Assembly: GCF_041320605.1 (NCBI RefSeq)
Contig: NZ_CP166679.1
Coordinates: 2,528,001-2,592,000 of the forward strand
Length of the DNA: 64,000 nucleotides
Reading direction: 5' to 3'
Source of the DNA: Arenibacter antarcticus
GTDB taxonomy: Bacteria > Bacteroidota > Bacteroidia > Flavobacteriales > Flavobacteriaceae
Part shown: positions 1-7,821 of the stretch, one piece after another
How the letters are laid out: each line of letters opens with the position of its first letter
How positions within the stretch are numbered: the first letter of the stretch is position 1
Position numbers and translations under genes: made by a program
Notes under the pieces: generated by a model
What the model saw: the letters and a program-made list of their open reading frames with translations, nothing else
Told to the model about the DNA's origin: nothing
Databases searched by the model: none

Positions 1-13
1 TAAGTTTTAGTAG

Positions 14-46
14 CCCGTAAATATTACTATTTTCGGGTTTTTTTTT
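14..46 (+). terminator. Intrinsic terminator of an upstream gene outside the window
   Basis: Ten-base arms CCCGTAAATA (14-23) and TATTTTCGGG (28-37) pair with one T-T mismatch around a four-base loop, followed by nine T (38-46). The window opens with TAA, which could be the stop codon of the gene being terminated. Confidence 0.75.
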
Positions 47-276
47 AGCCTCATTTTAATTGTAAAATATGTTCTTCCCACTCTTTATAATATTTTTATA
101 ATGCAATAGTTTGGGTGAATCAGGATAAAATTTTGAGGATTAGAAAAATTATATTATACTCACTAAGTGAGATTTGATTGCTCAGATGCTTGTGTCGAAA
201 TGTTATCGATAGTTTCCGTCCAATACTTCATGGGCTTGCCCTGAGATAATTGACCTATTTTTAAAAAATAAAATTT

Positions 277-1344
277 ATGAATAACCCGTTGGTACTAAGT
301 CTTGATCCTTTTTTTGAGCTATCTATGGATTTACTGTGTATTGCTGGTTATGATGGCTATTTTAGAAGAGTAAATCCAGCTTTTAGAAAGCTTTTGGGGT
401 ATTCCGAGGAAGAGCTGTTTTCGAAATTGATTAGCGATTTTATTTATAAAGGGGACCAGTCGATAACGGCAAGTTATCGGGAAAACCTAAAGAAAGCTGT
501 TCCCTTGATCAATTATGAGAACCGATTTATCACCAAATCTGGGGAGTTGATATGGTTGCAATGGACCTCGATCCCATTACCTGATAAACAGCTAATTTAT
601 GCCATTGCCAAAAATATTACCCATAAAAAAAAGTTGGAAGAAGAGCGGAATAACCATATTGTCCAGTTGGAAGAAATCAACAAGGACTTAAAGCAGCTTA
701 GTTATACCACTTCTCACGATCTAAGGGCTCCTGTCAACAACCTTTTGACCTTATTTAGCTTTTTAGATTTAAGCAAAATTAAGGATCCTGATGTTTTGGA
801 AACCTTGGGGTATATGAAGATGGCCACTGAAGGCCTCCATCAATCCATGGATAAATATGTGGACTTACTAAGTCTGAACGATACCCTAAAGGTGGAAATG
901 GAGGAGGTGGAATTTGAATCGACCTTTAAGCAAGTTCGTCATTCCATAGAATCCTTAGTAGGGAATTCAAATGTGAAAATTGAAATGGATTTTTCAGCTT
1001 TACCAAAGGTGCTTTTCAAAAAGAATTATTTGGAGAGTATTTTCTTAAACTTATTGACCAATTCTATAAAATATGCAAGACCAGAGGTTTTGCCGCTTAT
1101 TCAAGTTACAACTAGCGTTACAAATGGTGTGAAACAACTAATTTTTGAGGACAACGGTCTTGGCTTTGATATGGAAAAGATAGGGGATAGAATATTTGGT
1201 CTTAACCAAAAATTTCATGGAAACGCAGACAGTAAGGGTGTAGGCCTATACCTAGTGTATAACCATGTTACAAACCTTGGCGGTACCATTACTGTAAGTA
1301 GTGAAATTAATAAGGGAGCTACTTTTATAATTACTTTTATGTAA
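277..1344 (+). CDS. PAS-domain sensor histidine kinase
   Basis: Probable cytoplasmic sensor kinase of 355 aa without membrane segments. An N-terminal PAS domain spans about residues 10-118, including the NPAFRKLLGYS turn. A short coiled linker follows, then the phospho-acceptor box SHDLRAP with His147. The ATPase domain shows the N-box with Asn262 (NLLTNS), the DNGLGFD G1 box at 292-298 and a G2-like GVGLYLV at 321-327. The family autophosphorylates on His and passes the phosphate to a response regulator, but no response regulator gene lies next to it, so it is an orphan here. The ligand cannot be predicted. A 13-base palindrome (CTCACT-A-AGTGAG, 159-171) lies about 106 bases upstream. Confidence 0.9.
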   Translation: MNNPLVLSLDPFFELSMDLLCIAGYDGYFRRVNPAFRKLLGYSEEELFSKLISDFIYKGDQSITASYRENLKKAVPLINYENRFITKSGELIWLQWTSIPLPDKQLIYAIAKNITHKKKLEEERNNHIVQLEEINKDLKQLSYTTSHDLRAPVNNLLTLFSFLDLSKIKDPDVLETLGYMKMATEGLHQSMDKYVDLLSLNDTLKVEMEEVEFESTFKQVRHSIESLVGNSNVKIEMDFSALPKVLFKKNYLESIFLNLLTNSIKYARPEVLPLIQVTTSVTNGVKQLIFEDNGLGFDMEKIGDRIFGLNQKFHGNADSKGVGLYLVYNHVTNLGGTITVSSEINKGATFIITFM

Positions 1345-1469
1345 AAGACCTTTCGTTTTTAGGGTCCTTAAAACAGTTCCGTTTTAATACTAACGTATAA
1401 ATGGACACTTTGAGGAGTGTTTAGGCGCCTTGACTAGTAATTGTATAAATGTTTAAAGTGGTTCGCTTT

Positions 1470-1625
1470 TTATCTTAAAAAAACTAGGGCCTTGGCTGTT
1501 TGTGTAGTTTTGGTGCTATCTGTTGGAGTTAGGATATCTATTTTTTCATCATTTTCATCATTCGTACAACTGCCAATAGCAATACAACAAAAAAATAATG
1601 TAAGTACACTTGCCATTTTTTTCAT
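1470..1625 (-). CDS. Small lipoprotein, 51 aa, unknown function
   Basis: A short reading frame starting at ATG 1625 encodes MKKMASVLTLFFCCIAIGSC followed by TNDENDEK, a textbook lipoprotein signal with lipobox AIGSC (Cys20). The 31-residue mature part is acidic at first, then rich in Thr and Lys, and ends VFLR. It is too short for usual gene-calling cut-offs and lies antisense to a longer spurious frame. It has no obvious relatives that I recognise. It would be anchored to the inner or outer membrane after lipidation. It is transcribed away from fabV, so the 387-base region between them should hold both promoters. The signal peptide is strong evidence; whether the C-terminus is complete is uncertain. 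Confidence 0.6.
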   Translation of the reverse strand: MKKMASVLTLFFCCIAIGSCTNDENDEKIDILTPTDSTKTTQTAKALVFLR

Positions 1626-2012
1626 GATTTCAGAAATTTGTTGGTTTTATCCAAAGTCAAACTCTCATTATAACGCAAACAGTATCCTTTTGTTATATGG
1701 GATGCACTGAAAATTGAAGTTATAGGCGAAGGTTCTTTGAAAATGCCAGCCTATTTTTAAATAATTATCTGAAAAGAGAAGGCCTATTTGGTTTTTTAAA
1801 TCGATAAAGTTTAAACTGCTATAAAAGTGAATAATCATCATTATATTTTCCCAGATATAGGGGTTTTAATTTTTTTTTACATTCAATTTTAGAGTTGGCA
1901 GGGTAGTCTTTTAAAACTTTTATATATCTTCGATAATTGGTAAATTTTAAACACAGTAAACCACTCTGCTTTATGCACGGGCATTAGGCATTGAAAAATA
2001 AAGAAACAGAAC
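1626..2012. other. Intergenic region between divergent genes
   Basis: An A+T-rich stretch of 387 bases between the small lipoprotein (minus) and fabV (plus). I saw no further reading frame, RNA gene or clear TAnnTTTG promoter box. It must contain the start signals for fabV. Confidence 0.4.
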
Positions 2013-3200
2013 ATGATTATAGAACCTAGAACGAGGGGATTTATATGCCTTACTTCACATCCTTCGGGCTGTGAACAAAACATAATTGACCAAATTGAAT
2101 ACATCAAATCGGAGGGAACCATTAATGGGCCAAAAAAAGTATTGGTTATTGGTGCATCTACGGGATTTGGACTAGCATCTAGAATAACCAGTGCCTTTGG
2201 TTCACAGGCAGCTACGATTGGAGTGTTTTTTGAAAAACCACCCTCAGAAGGTAGGCCTGCTACCCCAGGTTGGTACAATAGTGCCTATTTTGAGCAGGAA
2301 GCCCATAAAGCCGGACTTTATGCTAAAAGTATTAATGGAGATGCCTTTTCTAAAGAGATAAAAAGACAGACCTTGGATTTGATAAAGGCAGATTTAGGGC
2401 AAATTGATTTGATAATTTATAGTTTGGCTTCCCCGGTTAGAACGCATCCCGAAACAGGTGTTAGGTACAAATCCGTGCTAAAACCAATTGGGTCTAGTTT
2501 TAAAAATAAAACAGTGGATTTTCATTCGGGGGTAGTATCTGATATCTCTATAGAACCTGCCGTTGGTGATGATGTAGACAATACTATTGCAGTTATGGGG
2601 GGTGAAGATTGGAAAATGTGGATGGATGCCTTACAGGAAGAAGAACTTTTGGCTAATGGATGTAAAACAGTTGCCTATTCCTATATTGGCCCATCACTTA
2701 CCGAACCCGTTTATAGAAAAGGAACCATTGGTAAGGCTAAAGATCATTTAGAGGCGACAGCTTTTAGCATTGGAGATGCACTGAAATCTGTAAATGGGGA
2801 AGCTTATGTTTCTGTAAACAAGGCCTTGGTTACCCAAGCAAGTTCTGCCATTCCTGTAATCCCGTTATATATTTCCCTGCTGTACAAAGTGATGAAGGAA
2901 AAAGGAATTCATGAAGGTTGTATAGAGCAGATTCAACGTTTATTTCAAGACCGACTGTATTCAGCTAGCACCCCAACAGATGATCAAGGGAGGATTAGAA
3001 TAGATGATTTGGAAATGCGTGATGATGTACAGGCCGAAGTAGCTGAACTTTGGGAAAAGGCTACAACAGAAACCTTGCCCAATATAGGTGACCTTAAAGG
3101 TTATGAAAAGGATTTCTTTAATCTCTTTGGATTTTTGGTGCCTGGGGTAGATTATGAAAAGGATGTAAATGAAATGGTAGAAATTAAAGGATTGCAATAG
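2013..3200 (+). CDS. fabV: Trans-2-enoyl-ACP/CoA reductase FabV
   Basis: NADH-dependent enoyl reductase catalysing the last step of the fatty acid elongation cycle; FabV enzymes are an alternative to FabI and tolerate triclosan. Its 395 aa match the family's usual length of about 400. Visible features are the N-terminal IEPRTRGFIC start typical of the family, the nucleotide-binding GASTGFG at 47-53, and the catalytic Tyr-x8-Lys motif YRKGTIGKAK (Tyr234, Lys243). The conserved VNKALVTQASSAIPVIPLY stretch follows. It stands alone, with a structured inverted repeat immediately downstream. Assignment is firm; whether it supplements or replaces FabI cannot be judged from this window. Confidence 0.95.
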   Translation: MIIEPRTRGFICLTSHPSGCEQNIIDQIEYIKSEGTINGPKKVLVIGASTGFGLASRITSAFGSQAATIGVFFEKPPSEGRPATPGWYNSAYFEQEAHKAGLYAKSINGDAFSKEIKRQTLDLIKADLGQIDLIIYSLASPVRTHPETGVRYKSVLKPIGSSFKNKTVDFHSGVVSDISIEPAVGDDVDNTIAVMGGEDWKMWMDALQEEELLANGCKTVAYSYIGPSLTEPVYRKGTIGKAKDHLEATAFSIGDALKSVNGEAYVSVNKALVTQASSAIPVIPLYISLLYKVMKEKGIHEGCIEQIQRLFQDRLYSASTPTDDQGRIRIDDLEMRDDVQAEVAELWEKATTETLPNIGDLKGYEKDFFNLFGFLVPGVDYEKDVNEMVEIKGLQ

Positions 3201-3236
3201 ATACGCTATTATTTAAAGGTAGTATCGACTTATATT

Positions 3237-3310
3237 AAAAAAAGTCCGTTAAGGGTAGTGAGATCTAGCTGTGTTACACAGGGGGCTTACCGGTCATAAC
3301 GGACTTTTTT
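3237..3310 (+). terminator. Nested inverted repeat, terminator-like
   Basis: The arms AAAAAAAGTCCGTTA (3237-3251) and TAACGGACTTTTTT (3297-3310) are perfectly complementary over 14 bp. They enclose a second stem (GGTAgtgAG with CTTACC) and a perfect hairpin CTGTG-TTA-CACAG (3269-3281). The A-run and T-run make it bidirectional in form. It directly follows fabV and probably ends its transcript, but the enclosed structure is more elaborate than a plain terminator. Confidence 0.65.
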
Positions 3311-3487
3311 ATTGGGAATTTATTTCTATTTTAATGGTGTCCAGAGAGGTCGGTCATTTTGCCAAATAATTTATTCCGTTTCTCATATGAGGTATAGCGG
3401 CAAATATTTTCTATTTTTAATGATTCGGATTGGAAGGATTTCTATTGTGGAATGCTGTCCGGATTGTTCTTAAAATTAGTATCACCT

Positions 3488-4345
3488 ATGAAAAGTCCAT
3501 TTCTTTTTTTATTTCTAATTACCGGCCTGTTGGCTACTAATGCACAATCCGGAAAAGTTTTTGATCAACTTAGTATGAAAAGTGAAATATTGGATAGCGA
3601 ACGCAAATTTGCAGTTTACCTGCCTCCAGATTATGAAACTTCCCAGAGAAATTACCCGGTTTTGTATTTGTTGCATGGTGCAGGGGACGATCAAACTGGT
3701 TGGATACAATTCGGCGAGGTGCTACGTATTACCGATTTAGCCATTAAAGAAGGCAGGGCCACGCCAATGATTATTGTTATGCCAGATGCGAATACTGGGG
3801 TTCGCGGTTATTTTAATAGCATCAATGGGGATTGGCGCTATGAGGATTTCTTTTTTGAGGAGTTAATGCCTCATGTGGAAAAAGAGTATCGCATTAAAGC
3901 CGAAAAAAAGTTTAGGGCAATTGCCGGACTCTCTATGGGAGGTGGAGGATCTTTTATGTACGCCTTACATCGACCCGAATTGTTTTCCTCTGCCTGTCCG
4001 CTAAGCGCCTATGTTGGACCATTAAGCATGGATGAAATGGAAGAGCGGTTAAAGAGGAACAAGGAAACGTACAATAAGAAGGATATTAAGGCGTATTTTG
4101 ATAAACATAACGCCCTTTCCCTAATCCAGAATATGCCTGTGGAGGGGATCAGTTCGGTGCGGTGGTATATAGATTGCGGCGATGATGACTTTCTGTATGA
4201 AGGGAATAGCTTGGTGCATATCGCCATGAAAAAAAAGGAAATACCCCATGAATATCGCGTAAGGGACGGGAAGCATAACTGGACGTATTGGCGAGAATCC
4301 TTACCAAATGTATTGGAGTTCATATCCGATGCTTTTCATCAATAG
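3488..4345 (+). CDS. Secreted esterase of the esterase D / PF00756 family
   Basis: Alpha/beta hydrolase of 285 aa with a signal peptide (MKSPFLFLFLITGLLATNAQS, cut near residue 20). Start 3488 was preferred over an in-frame ATG at 3452 because it gives a clean signal sequence. The nucleophile elbow is GLSMGGG with Ser149; the acid is probably in CGDDDFLYEG (about 232-234) and the base is His263 in DGKHNW. LLHGAGDD near 62 supplies the oxyanion hole. Relatives hydrolyse carbohydrate acyl esters such as feruloyl or acetyl groups, or S-formylglutathione; the export signal argues for a carbohydrate or lipid ester in the periplasm. It is followed at 56 bases by an aldo/keto reductase. Confidence 0.85.
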   Translation: MKSPFLFLFLITGLLATNAQSGKVFDQLSMKSEILDSERKFAVYLPPDYETSQRNYPVLYLLHGAGDDQTGWIQFGEVLRITDLAIKEGRATPMIIVMPDANTGVRGYFNSINGDWRYEDFFFEELMPHVEKEYRIKAEKKFRAIAGLSMGGGGSFMYALHRPELFSSACPLSAYVGPLSMDEMEERLKRNKETYNKKDIKAYFDKHNALSLIQNMPVEGISSVRWYIDCGDDDFLYEGNSLVHIAMKKKEIPHEYRVRDGKHNWTYWRESLPNVLEFISDAFHQ

Positions 4346-4401
4346 TGTGCAAGAGAGTAATTTATAGCTTTTTAAATCAAGGAAATAGATAGACACCAAA
4401 A

Positions 4402-5373
4402 ATGATACATAGAAAATTTGGAGTAACCCAATGGGACATAAGTGAGATAGGGTATGGCATGTGGGGTATGGGGGAGTGGACGGAATCTGATGATCTACTT
4501 TCTGCCAAGGCTTTGGACCTAGCAGTAGAACAGGGGGTAAATTTCTTTGATACCGCATGGGCTTACGGTCATGGACATAGTGAAAAGTTGTTGGGAGAGT
4601 TAGTGAAAAGGCATCCGGATAAAAAATTGTATACCGCAACCAAAATTCCCGCAAAGAATTTTAGGTGGCCGGCAAAACCCGAATACGCTTTGGAGGAATC
4701 CTACCCCATAGCCCACATTATGGATTATACCGAGAAGTCCTTAAAGAATTTAGGATTAGAGCAGATAGATCTAATGCAGTTCCATACCTGGGACGATAGT
4801 TGGGCCGATCAGGAAGAGTGGCAACGTGCGGTCGAGGATTTAAAGACCTCTGGAAAAATTGCCGCCATGGGTATTAGTGTTAATAGATGGGAGCCAGAAA
4901 ATGGGATAAAAGCACTAAAAACGGGAAAGTTTGAAGCGGTTCAAGTTATCTATAACATTTTTGACCAAGCTCCAGAGGACAAGCTTTTTCCGCTCTGTGA
5001 GGATCTAAATATAGCGGTTATTGCTAGGGTGCCCTTTGATGAGGGTACCCTTACAGGCGCCATTACCAAAGAGACTACCTTTCCAGAAAAAGATTGGAGG
5101 GCAAGTTACTTTGTTCCAGAGAATTTAATTGCCAGTGCCGAACGTGCCGAACGTCTTAGACCTGTTGTGCCAGAGGGAATGACCATGGCTGAAATGGCAC
5201 TGCGTTTTATTAGCATGAATAGAAACGTCAGTACCATAATTCCAGGAATGCGAAAAGAAAGAAATGTATTGATGAACACCGCCTTGAGCGATGGCAAAGG
5301 CCTTTCTAAAGAAATATATCAAGAATTAAAAGGGCATCGTTGGGATAGAAAACCAACTTCTTGGTCCCAATAA
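4402..5373 (+). CDS. Aldo/keto reductase
   Basis: NAD(P)H-dependent oxidoreductase of 323 aa with the TIM-barrel AKR fold. The catalytic tetrad is visible: Asp50 and Tyr55 in FDTAWAYG, Lys81 in TATKIP and His128 in MQFHTW. No signal peptide, so cytosolic. It precedes a sugar-isomerase-like gene with 17 bases between, and the pair is probably cotranscribed. The two together suggest oxidation or epimerisation of a sugar or polyol, but substrate cannot be read from sequence. Confidence 0.88.
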   Translation: MIHRKFGVTQWDISEIGYGMWGMGEWTESDDLLSAKALDLAVEQGVNFFDTAWAYGHGHSEKLLGELVKRHPDKKLYTATKIPAKNFRWPAKPEYALEESYPIAHIMDYTEKSLKNLGLEQIDLMQFHTWDDSWADQEEWQRAVEDLKTSGKIAAMGISVNRWEPENGIKALKTGKFEAVQVIYNIFDQAPEDKLFPLCEDLNIAVIARVPFDEGTLTGAITKETTFPEKDWRASYFVPENLIASAERAERLRPVVPEGMTMAEMALRFISMNRNVSTIIPGMRKERNVLMNTALSDGKGLSKEIYQELKGHRWDRKPTSWSQ

Positions 5374-5390
5374 TATAAAAACAGTATCCT

Positions 5391-6227
5391 ATGACAACGA
5401 GAAAAGAGTTTTTAATTAAATCGGGACTATTGGTAGCAGGGACAGTGTTGATGCCCTCCTTTACTACAGCGCCCAAAAAAGCGGTGAGAAATTTAGGCGT
5501 CCAATTGTATACCTTTCGCAATGAAATGGCGGCAGATGCTGTAGGGACATTAGAGAAGATTGCCGCCTTGGGCATAAAACAGATCGAGTCGGCTAGAAGT
5601 GAGAAAGGTTTGTATTATGGGCTGGGACCGAAAGAAATGAAAAAGGTTTGTAAAAGCTTAGGTATGACACTTAGAAGCGGACATGTAGCCTTGGACAAAA
5701 ATTGGCAGAACACGCTGGATCAAGCTTCGGAATCAGGTCAAGAGTATCTTATTTGTTCCTCCATGCCTAGCAACGGGCAGACAGTGGATAATTATAAGGC
5801 AGTTGCAGAGGCATTTAATAAGGCTGGTGAAGATTGCAAACAAAGGGGAATTAAATTTGGATATCATAACCACGACTACGAATTTGAATCAGAAAATGGG
5901 GAAGTACTATACGATGTGCTCTTGGACAATACCCAAGCAGATTTGGTGCATATGGAACTGGATCTAGGATGGGTGGTTGTCGCTGGAAAAGACCCCTTGG
6001 ATTATTTTAAGAGATACACTGGAAGGTTTCCCCTATGGCATTTAAAAGATATGGACATGGAGAAAAAGGAAAGTACTGAGTTTGGTAGGGGCGGACTTAA
6101 TATTCCACAAATGTTAAAACATAGGAAGGAGTCAGGACTTGAATATATATTTATAGAACAGGAGGAATACGCAAGTACACCATTTGAGAGTATGGCTCAT
6201 AATATGGAGTATATGAAGGATCTCTAG
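5391..6227 (+). CDS. Exported sugar phosphate isomerase/epimerase-like TIM barrel
   Basis: Xylose isomerase-like barrel (AP endonuclease family 2 fold) of 278 aa. The N-terminus TTRKEFLIKSGLLVAG resembles an export signal and cleavage is likely near FTTAPKK. Metal-site features typical of the fold are present: YHNHDYEFE around 158-166, the MELDLGW strand at about 192-198, HLKDMD near 217 and IFIEQEEY near the end. The family isomerises or epimerises sugars using a divalent metal, but exported members in Bacteroidota are largely uncharacterised. Probably one transcript with the aldo/keto reductase upstream. Confidence 0.8.
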   Translation: MTTRKEFLIKSGLLVAGTVLMPSFTTAPKKAVRNLGVQLYTFRNEMAADAVGTLEKIAALGIKQIESARSEKGLYYGLGPKEMKKVCKSLGMTLRSGHVALDKNWQNTLDQASESGQEYLICSSMPSNGQTVDNYKAVAEAFNKAGEDCKQRGIKFGYHNHDYEFESENGEVLYDVLLDNTQADLVHMELDLGWVVVAGKDPLDYFKRYTGRFPLWHLKDMDMEKKESTEFGRGGLNIPQMLKHRKESGLEYIFIEQEEYASTPFESMAHNMEYMKDL

Positions 6228-6272
6228 ACTGAATTTAGAAGTTTAATGGGTCGGTTATTTTGCAAATAGCTG

Positions 6273-6386
6273 TTATATATCGGTAAACTCCAAGGCATTT
6301 CCTACAGGGTCTAAAACAACATGCTAGGCTGCTTACCTACTTCTCCCTTAAATCGGATATAGGGTGCAATACTAAAATGAGCTATT
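6273..6386 (-). pseudogene. Frameshifted 3' remnant of a VOC/glyoxalase-family gene
   Basis: Read on the minus strand, 6382 downward gives AHFSIAPYIRFKGEVGKQPS and then a stop. Shifting frame near 6323 gives HVVLDPVGNALEFTDI and a stop at 6273-6275. Together these match the C-terminal signature of glyoxalase-like (VOC) proteins, in which an IRFKGEVGEQ-type segment is followed by LDPxGNALEF. The first two thirds of such a gene are absent because the neighbouring hydrolase gene ends at 6387. This is a decayed fragment, not a working gene. Confidence 0.75.
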
Positions 6387-7226
6387 CTAAGAGCTTAAGA
6401 ATTTCGCGATTTTGCGATTCACCTCATCTTGATGAAGGGAATGTCCTAAGCCTGTAGTTGCTATCAGCTGACTGTTTTTCCAGTTTTTGTGGAGGCGTTC
6501 GGAAGCGCTAAAGGGAGTAATGATATCTTCCTTATCGTGGACTATTAAGCCTGGTTTAGATATCGATCGTGCAAATTTTGGGGTAGAAATATCCTTGATC
6601 CAAAAATTGTAATTCTCGTATAGGTATTTGTCCAACCCCTCTAGGACGCTATCATTAAACTTGAGTAGGTTTTGATAGTGTTCCATCAGTTCTGTGAGTT
6701 CAGCTGGAGCTCCCAATGCCACAATTTTTTGAATTGAAGTATCTGGATTTTGGTATTGATGATGGATTGTGGCAAGGCCACCCATAGAATGTCCAATAAT
6801 ATGCTTCGGTTGGTACATTTGGATCAATTGCCTTGCACTGTCGGAATACGTGGCCAAGTTTAATAAATTGCCATTGGAATATCCGTGTCCAGGAGCATCA
6901 AAGGCAATAACATTGAATTTTTCTTCCTGTAACTTTTCAATTAGGTTGCGCCACCTAAATGCATTGCTTTCCCAACCGTGCATTAGAAGTACGGTGTCGT
7001 TTTGCCCTTCCCACTGGTAAGTTTGTAAATCCAATCCATTAATTAAAACCGTTTTGTCCTTGGCATTGTTTAGGAATTGTTCCTGATGAGGTAACACCTT
7101 TCCTTTTCTAGGTGTACTAAAAAGTTGGAACGCCTTTTTTGCTGCATGGGACTGCGAAAAAAGGGCAAGAGTATTAAAATAGGCTCCATAGGACAATGCC
7201 AAAGTATGGTAAACAGTTTTGTTCAT
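6387..7226 (-). CDS. Alpha/beta hydrolase
   Basis: Cytosolic serine hydrolase of 279 aa. The oxyanion region is LMHGWESN near 82-88, the nucleophile elbow IGHSMGG has Ser147, the acid is Asp234 in HDKEDIITPF and the base is His262 in GLGHSLHQ, so the triad is complete. Similar proteins are esterases or lipases of unknown substrate. Its stop lies directly against a glyoxalase-family remnant. A lipoprotein gene lies 8 bases upstream in the same direction, suggesting one transcript. Confidence 0.85.
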   Translation of the reverse strand: MNKTVYHTLALSYGAYFNTLALFSQSHAAKKAFQLFSTPRKGKVLPHQEQFLNNAKDKTVLINGLDLQTYQWEGQNDTVLLMHGWESNAFRWRNLIEKLQEEKFNVIAFDAPGHGYSNGNLLNLATYSDSARQLIQMYQPKHIIGHSMGGLATIHHQYQNPDTSIQKIVALGAPAELTELMEHYQNLLKFNDSVLEGLDKYLYENYNFWIKDISTPKFARSISKPGLIVHDKEDIITPFSASERLHKNWKNSQLIATTGLGHSLHQDEVNRKIAKFLSS

Positions 7227-7234
7227 ATAGTAAT

Positions 7235-7783
7235 TTATTCCCAGCCAATCATGATATATTTTATCTTGGCAGCGTCCGGTATCTGAACCGCTTCTATATT
7301 GGTGCTGGAAGCATACTGTAGGCTACTGGGGAGTTCTGTTTTGGCAATGGTAAAATAGACATCCGAATCCTTTAAGAAAATCACCACGTTATTTAAGGCG
7401 GTTACAATCTTTCGGATGTTGTGCTTATCTCTAATATCCTTAAAAGTACTACTTAACCCCACTCCTTTATCCGTCACAAACCTTGGGTCGTAAATTCTTA
7501 TTATTTCTACCTTGGGAACGCTATCGGTTGAAGGGGTAAGAGTCATTAGGTGCACTCCTCCTTTTTCATAGATGTTTATTTTATTTACCCGGGCTCCGAT
7601 TCTGGTAAAAGCCGTATCCCTTACAATAGAATCTGCTGCAAAAAGCGTTTCCAATTGGTCTAAGGAGGCAGATTTCTCTAATTTACCTACCTGATCTTTA
7701 GTAATTAAAAAATCGTTGTTGGTATTACATTGAATAAATAGTAAGGATAAAAGTACTACTGTATAAATAGGGAATCTTGTCAT
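7235..7783 (-). CDS. Lipoprotein of unknown function
   Basis: 182-aa protein with a lipoprotein signal ending LLFIQC (Cys19) and an Asn-rich start to the mature part. The body has alternating beta-rich segments (KINIYEKGGVHLMTLTP, VEIIRIYDPRF) and reads like a small beta-sheet domain such as those in periplasmic binding lipoproteins. I do not recognise the family. It lies upstream of the alpha/beta hydrolase with 8 bases between and downstream of the DUF853 ATPase with 38 between, so all three may share a transcript. Confidence 0.75.
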   Translation of the reverse strand: MTRFPIYTVVLLSLLFIQCNTNNDFLITKDQVGKLEKSASLDQLETLFAADSIVRDTAFTRIGARVNKINIYEKGGVHLMTLTPSTDSVPKVEIIRIYDPRFVTDKGVGLSSTFKDIRDKHNIRKIVTALNNVVIFLKDSDVYFTIAKTELPSSLQYASSTNIEAVQIPDAAKIKYIMIGWE

Positions 7784-7821
7784 ATTAGGAAATGGTGGTT
7801 TTATGTATTAATCGTTCTTCT

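Noticed and set aside
1441-1710. 89-aa plus-strand frame
   Set aside because: It lies antisense to the 51-aa lipoprotein, which has a clean lipobox signal peptide; the plus-strand product shows no such feature.
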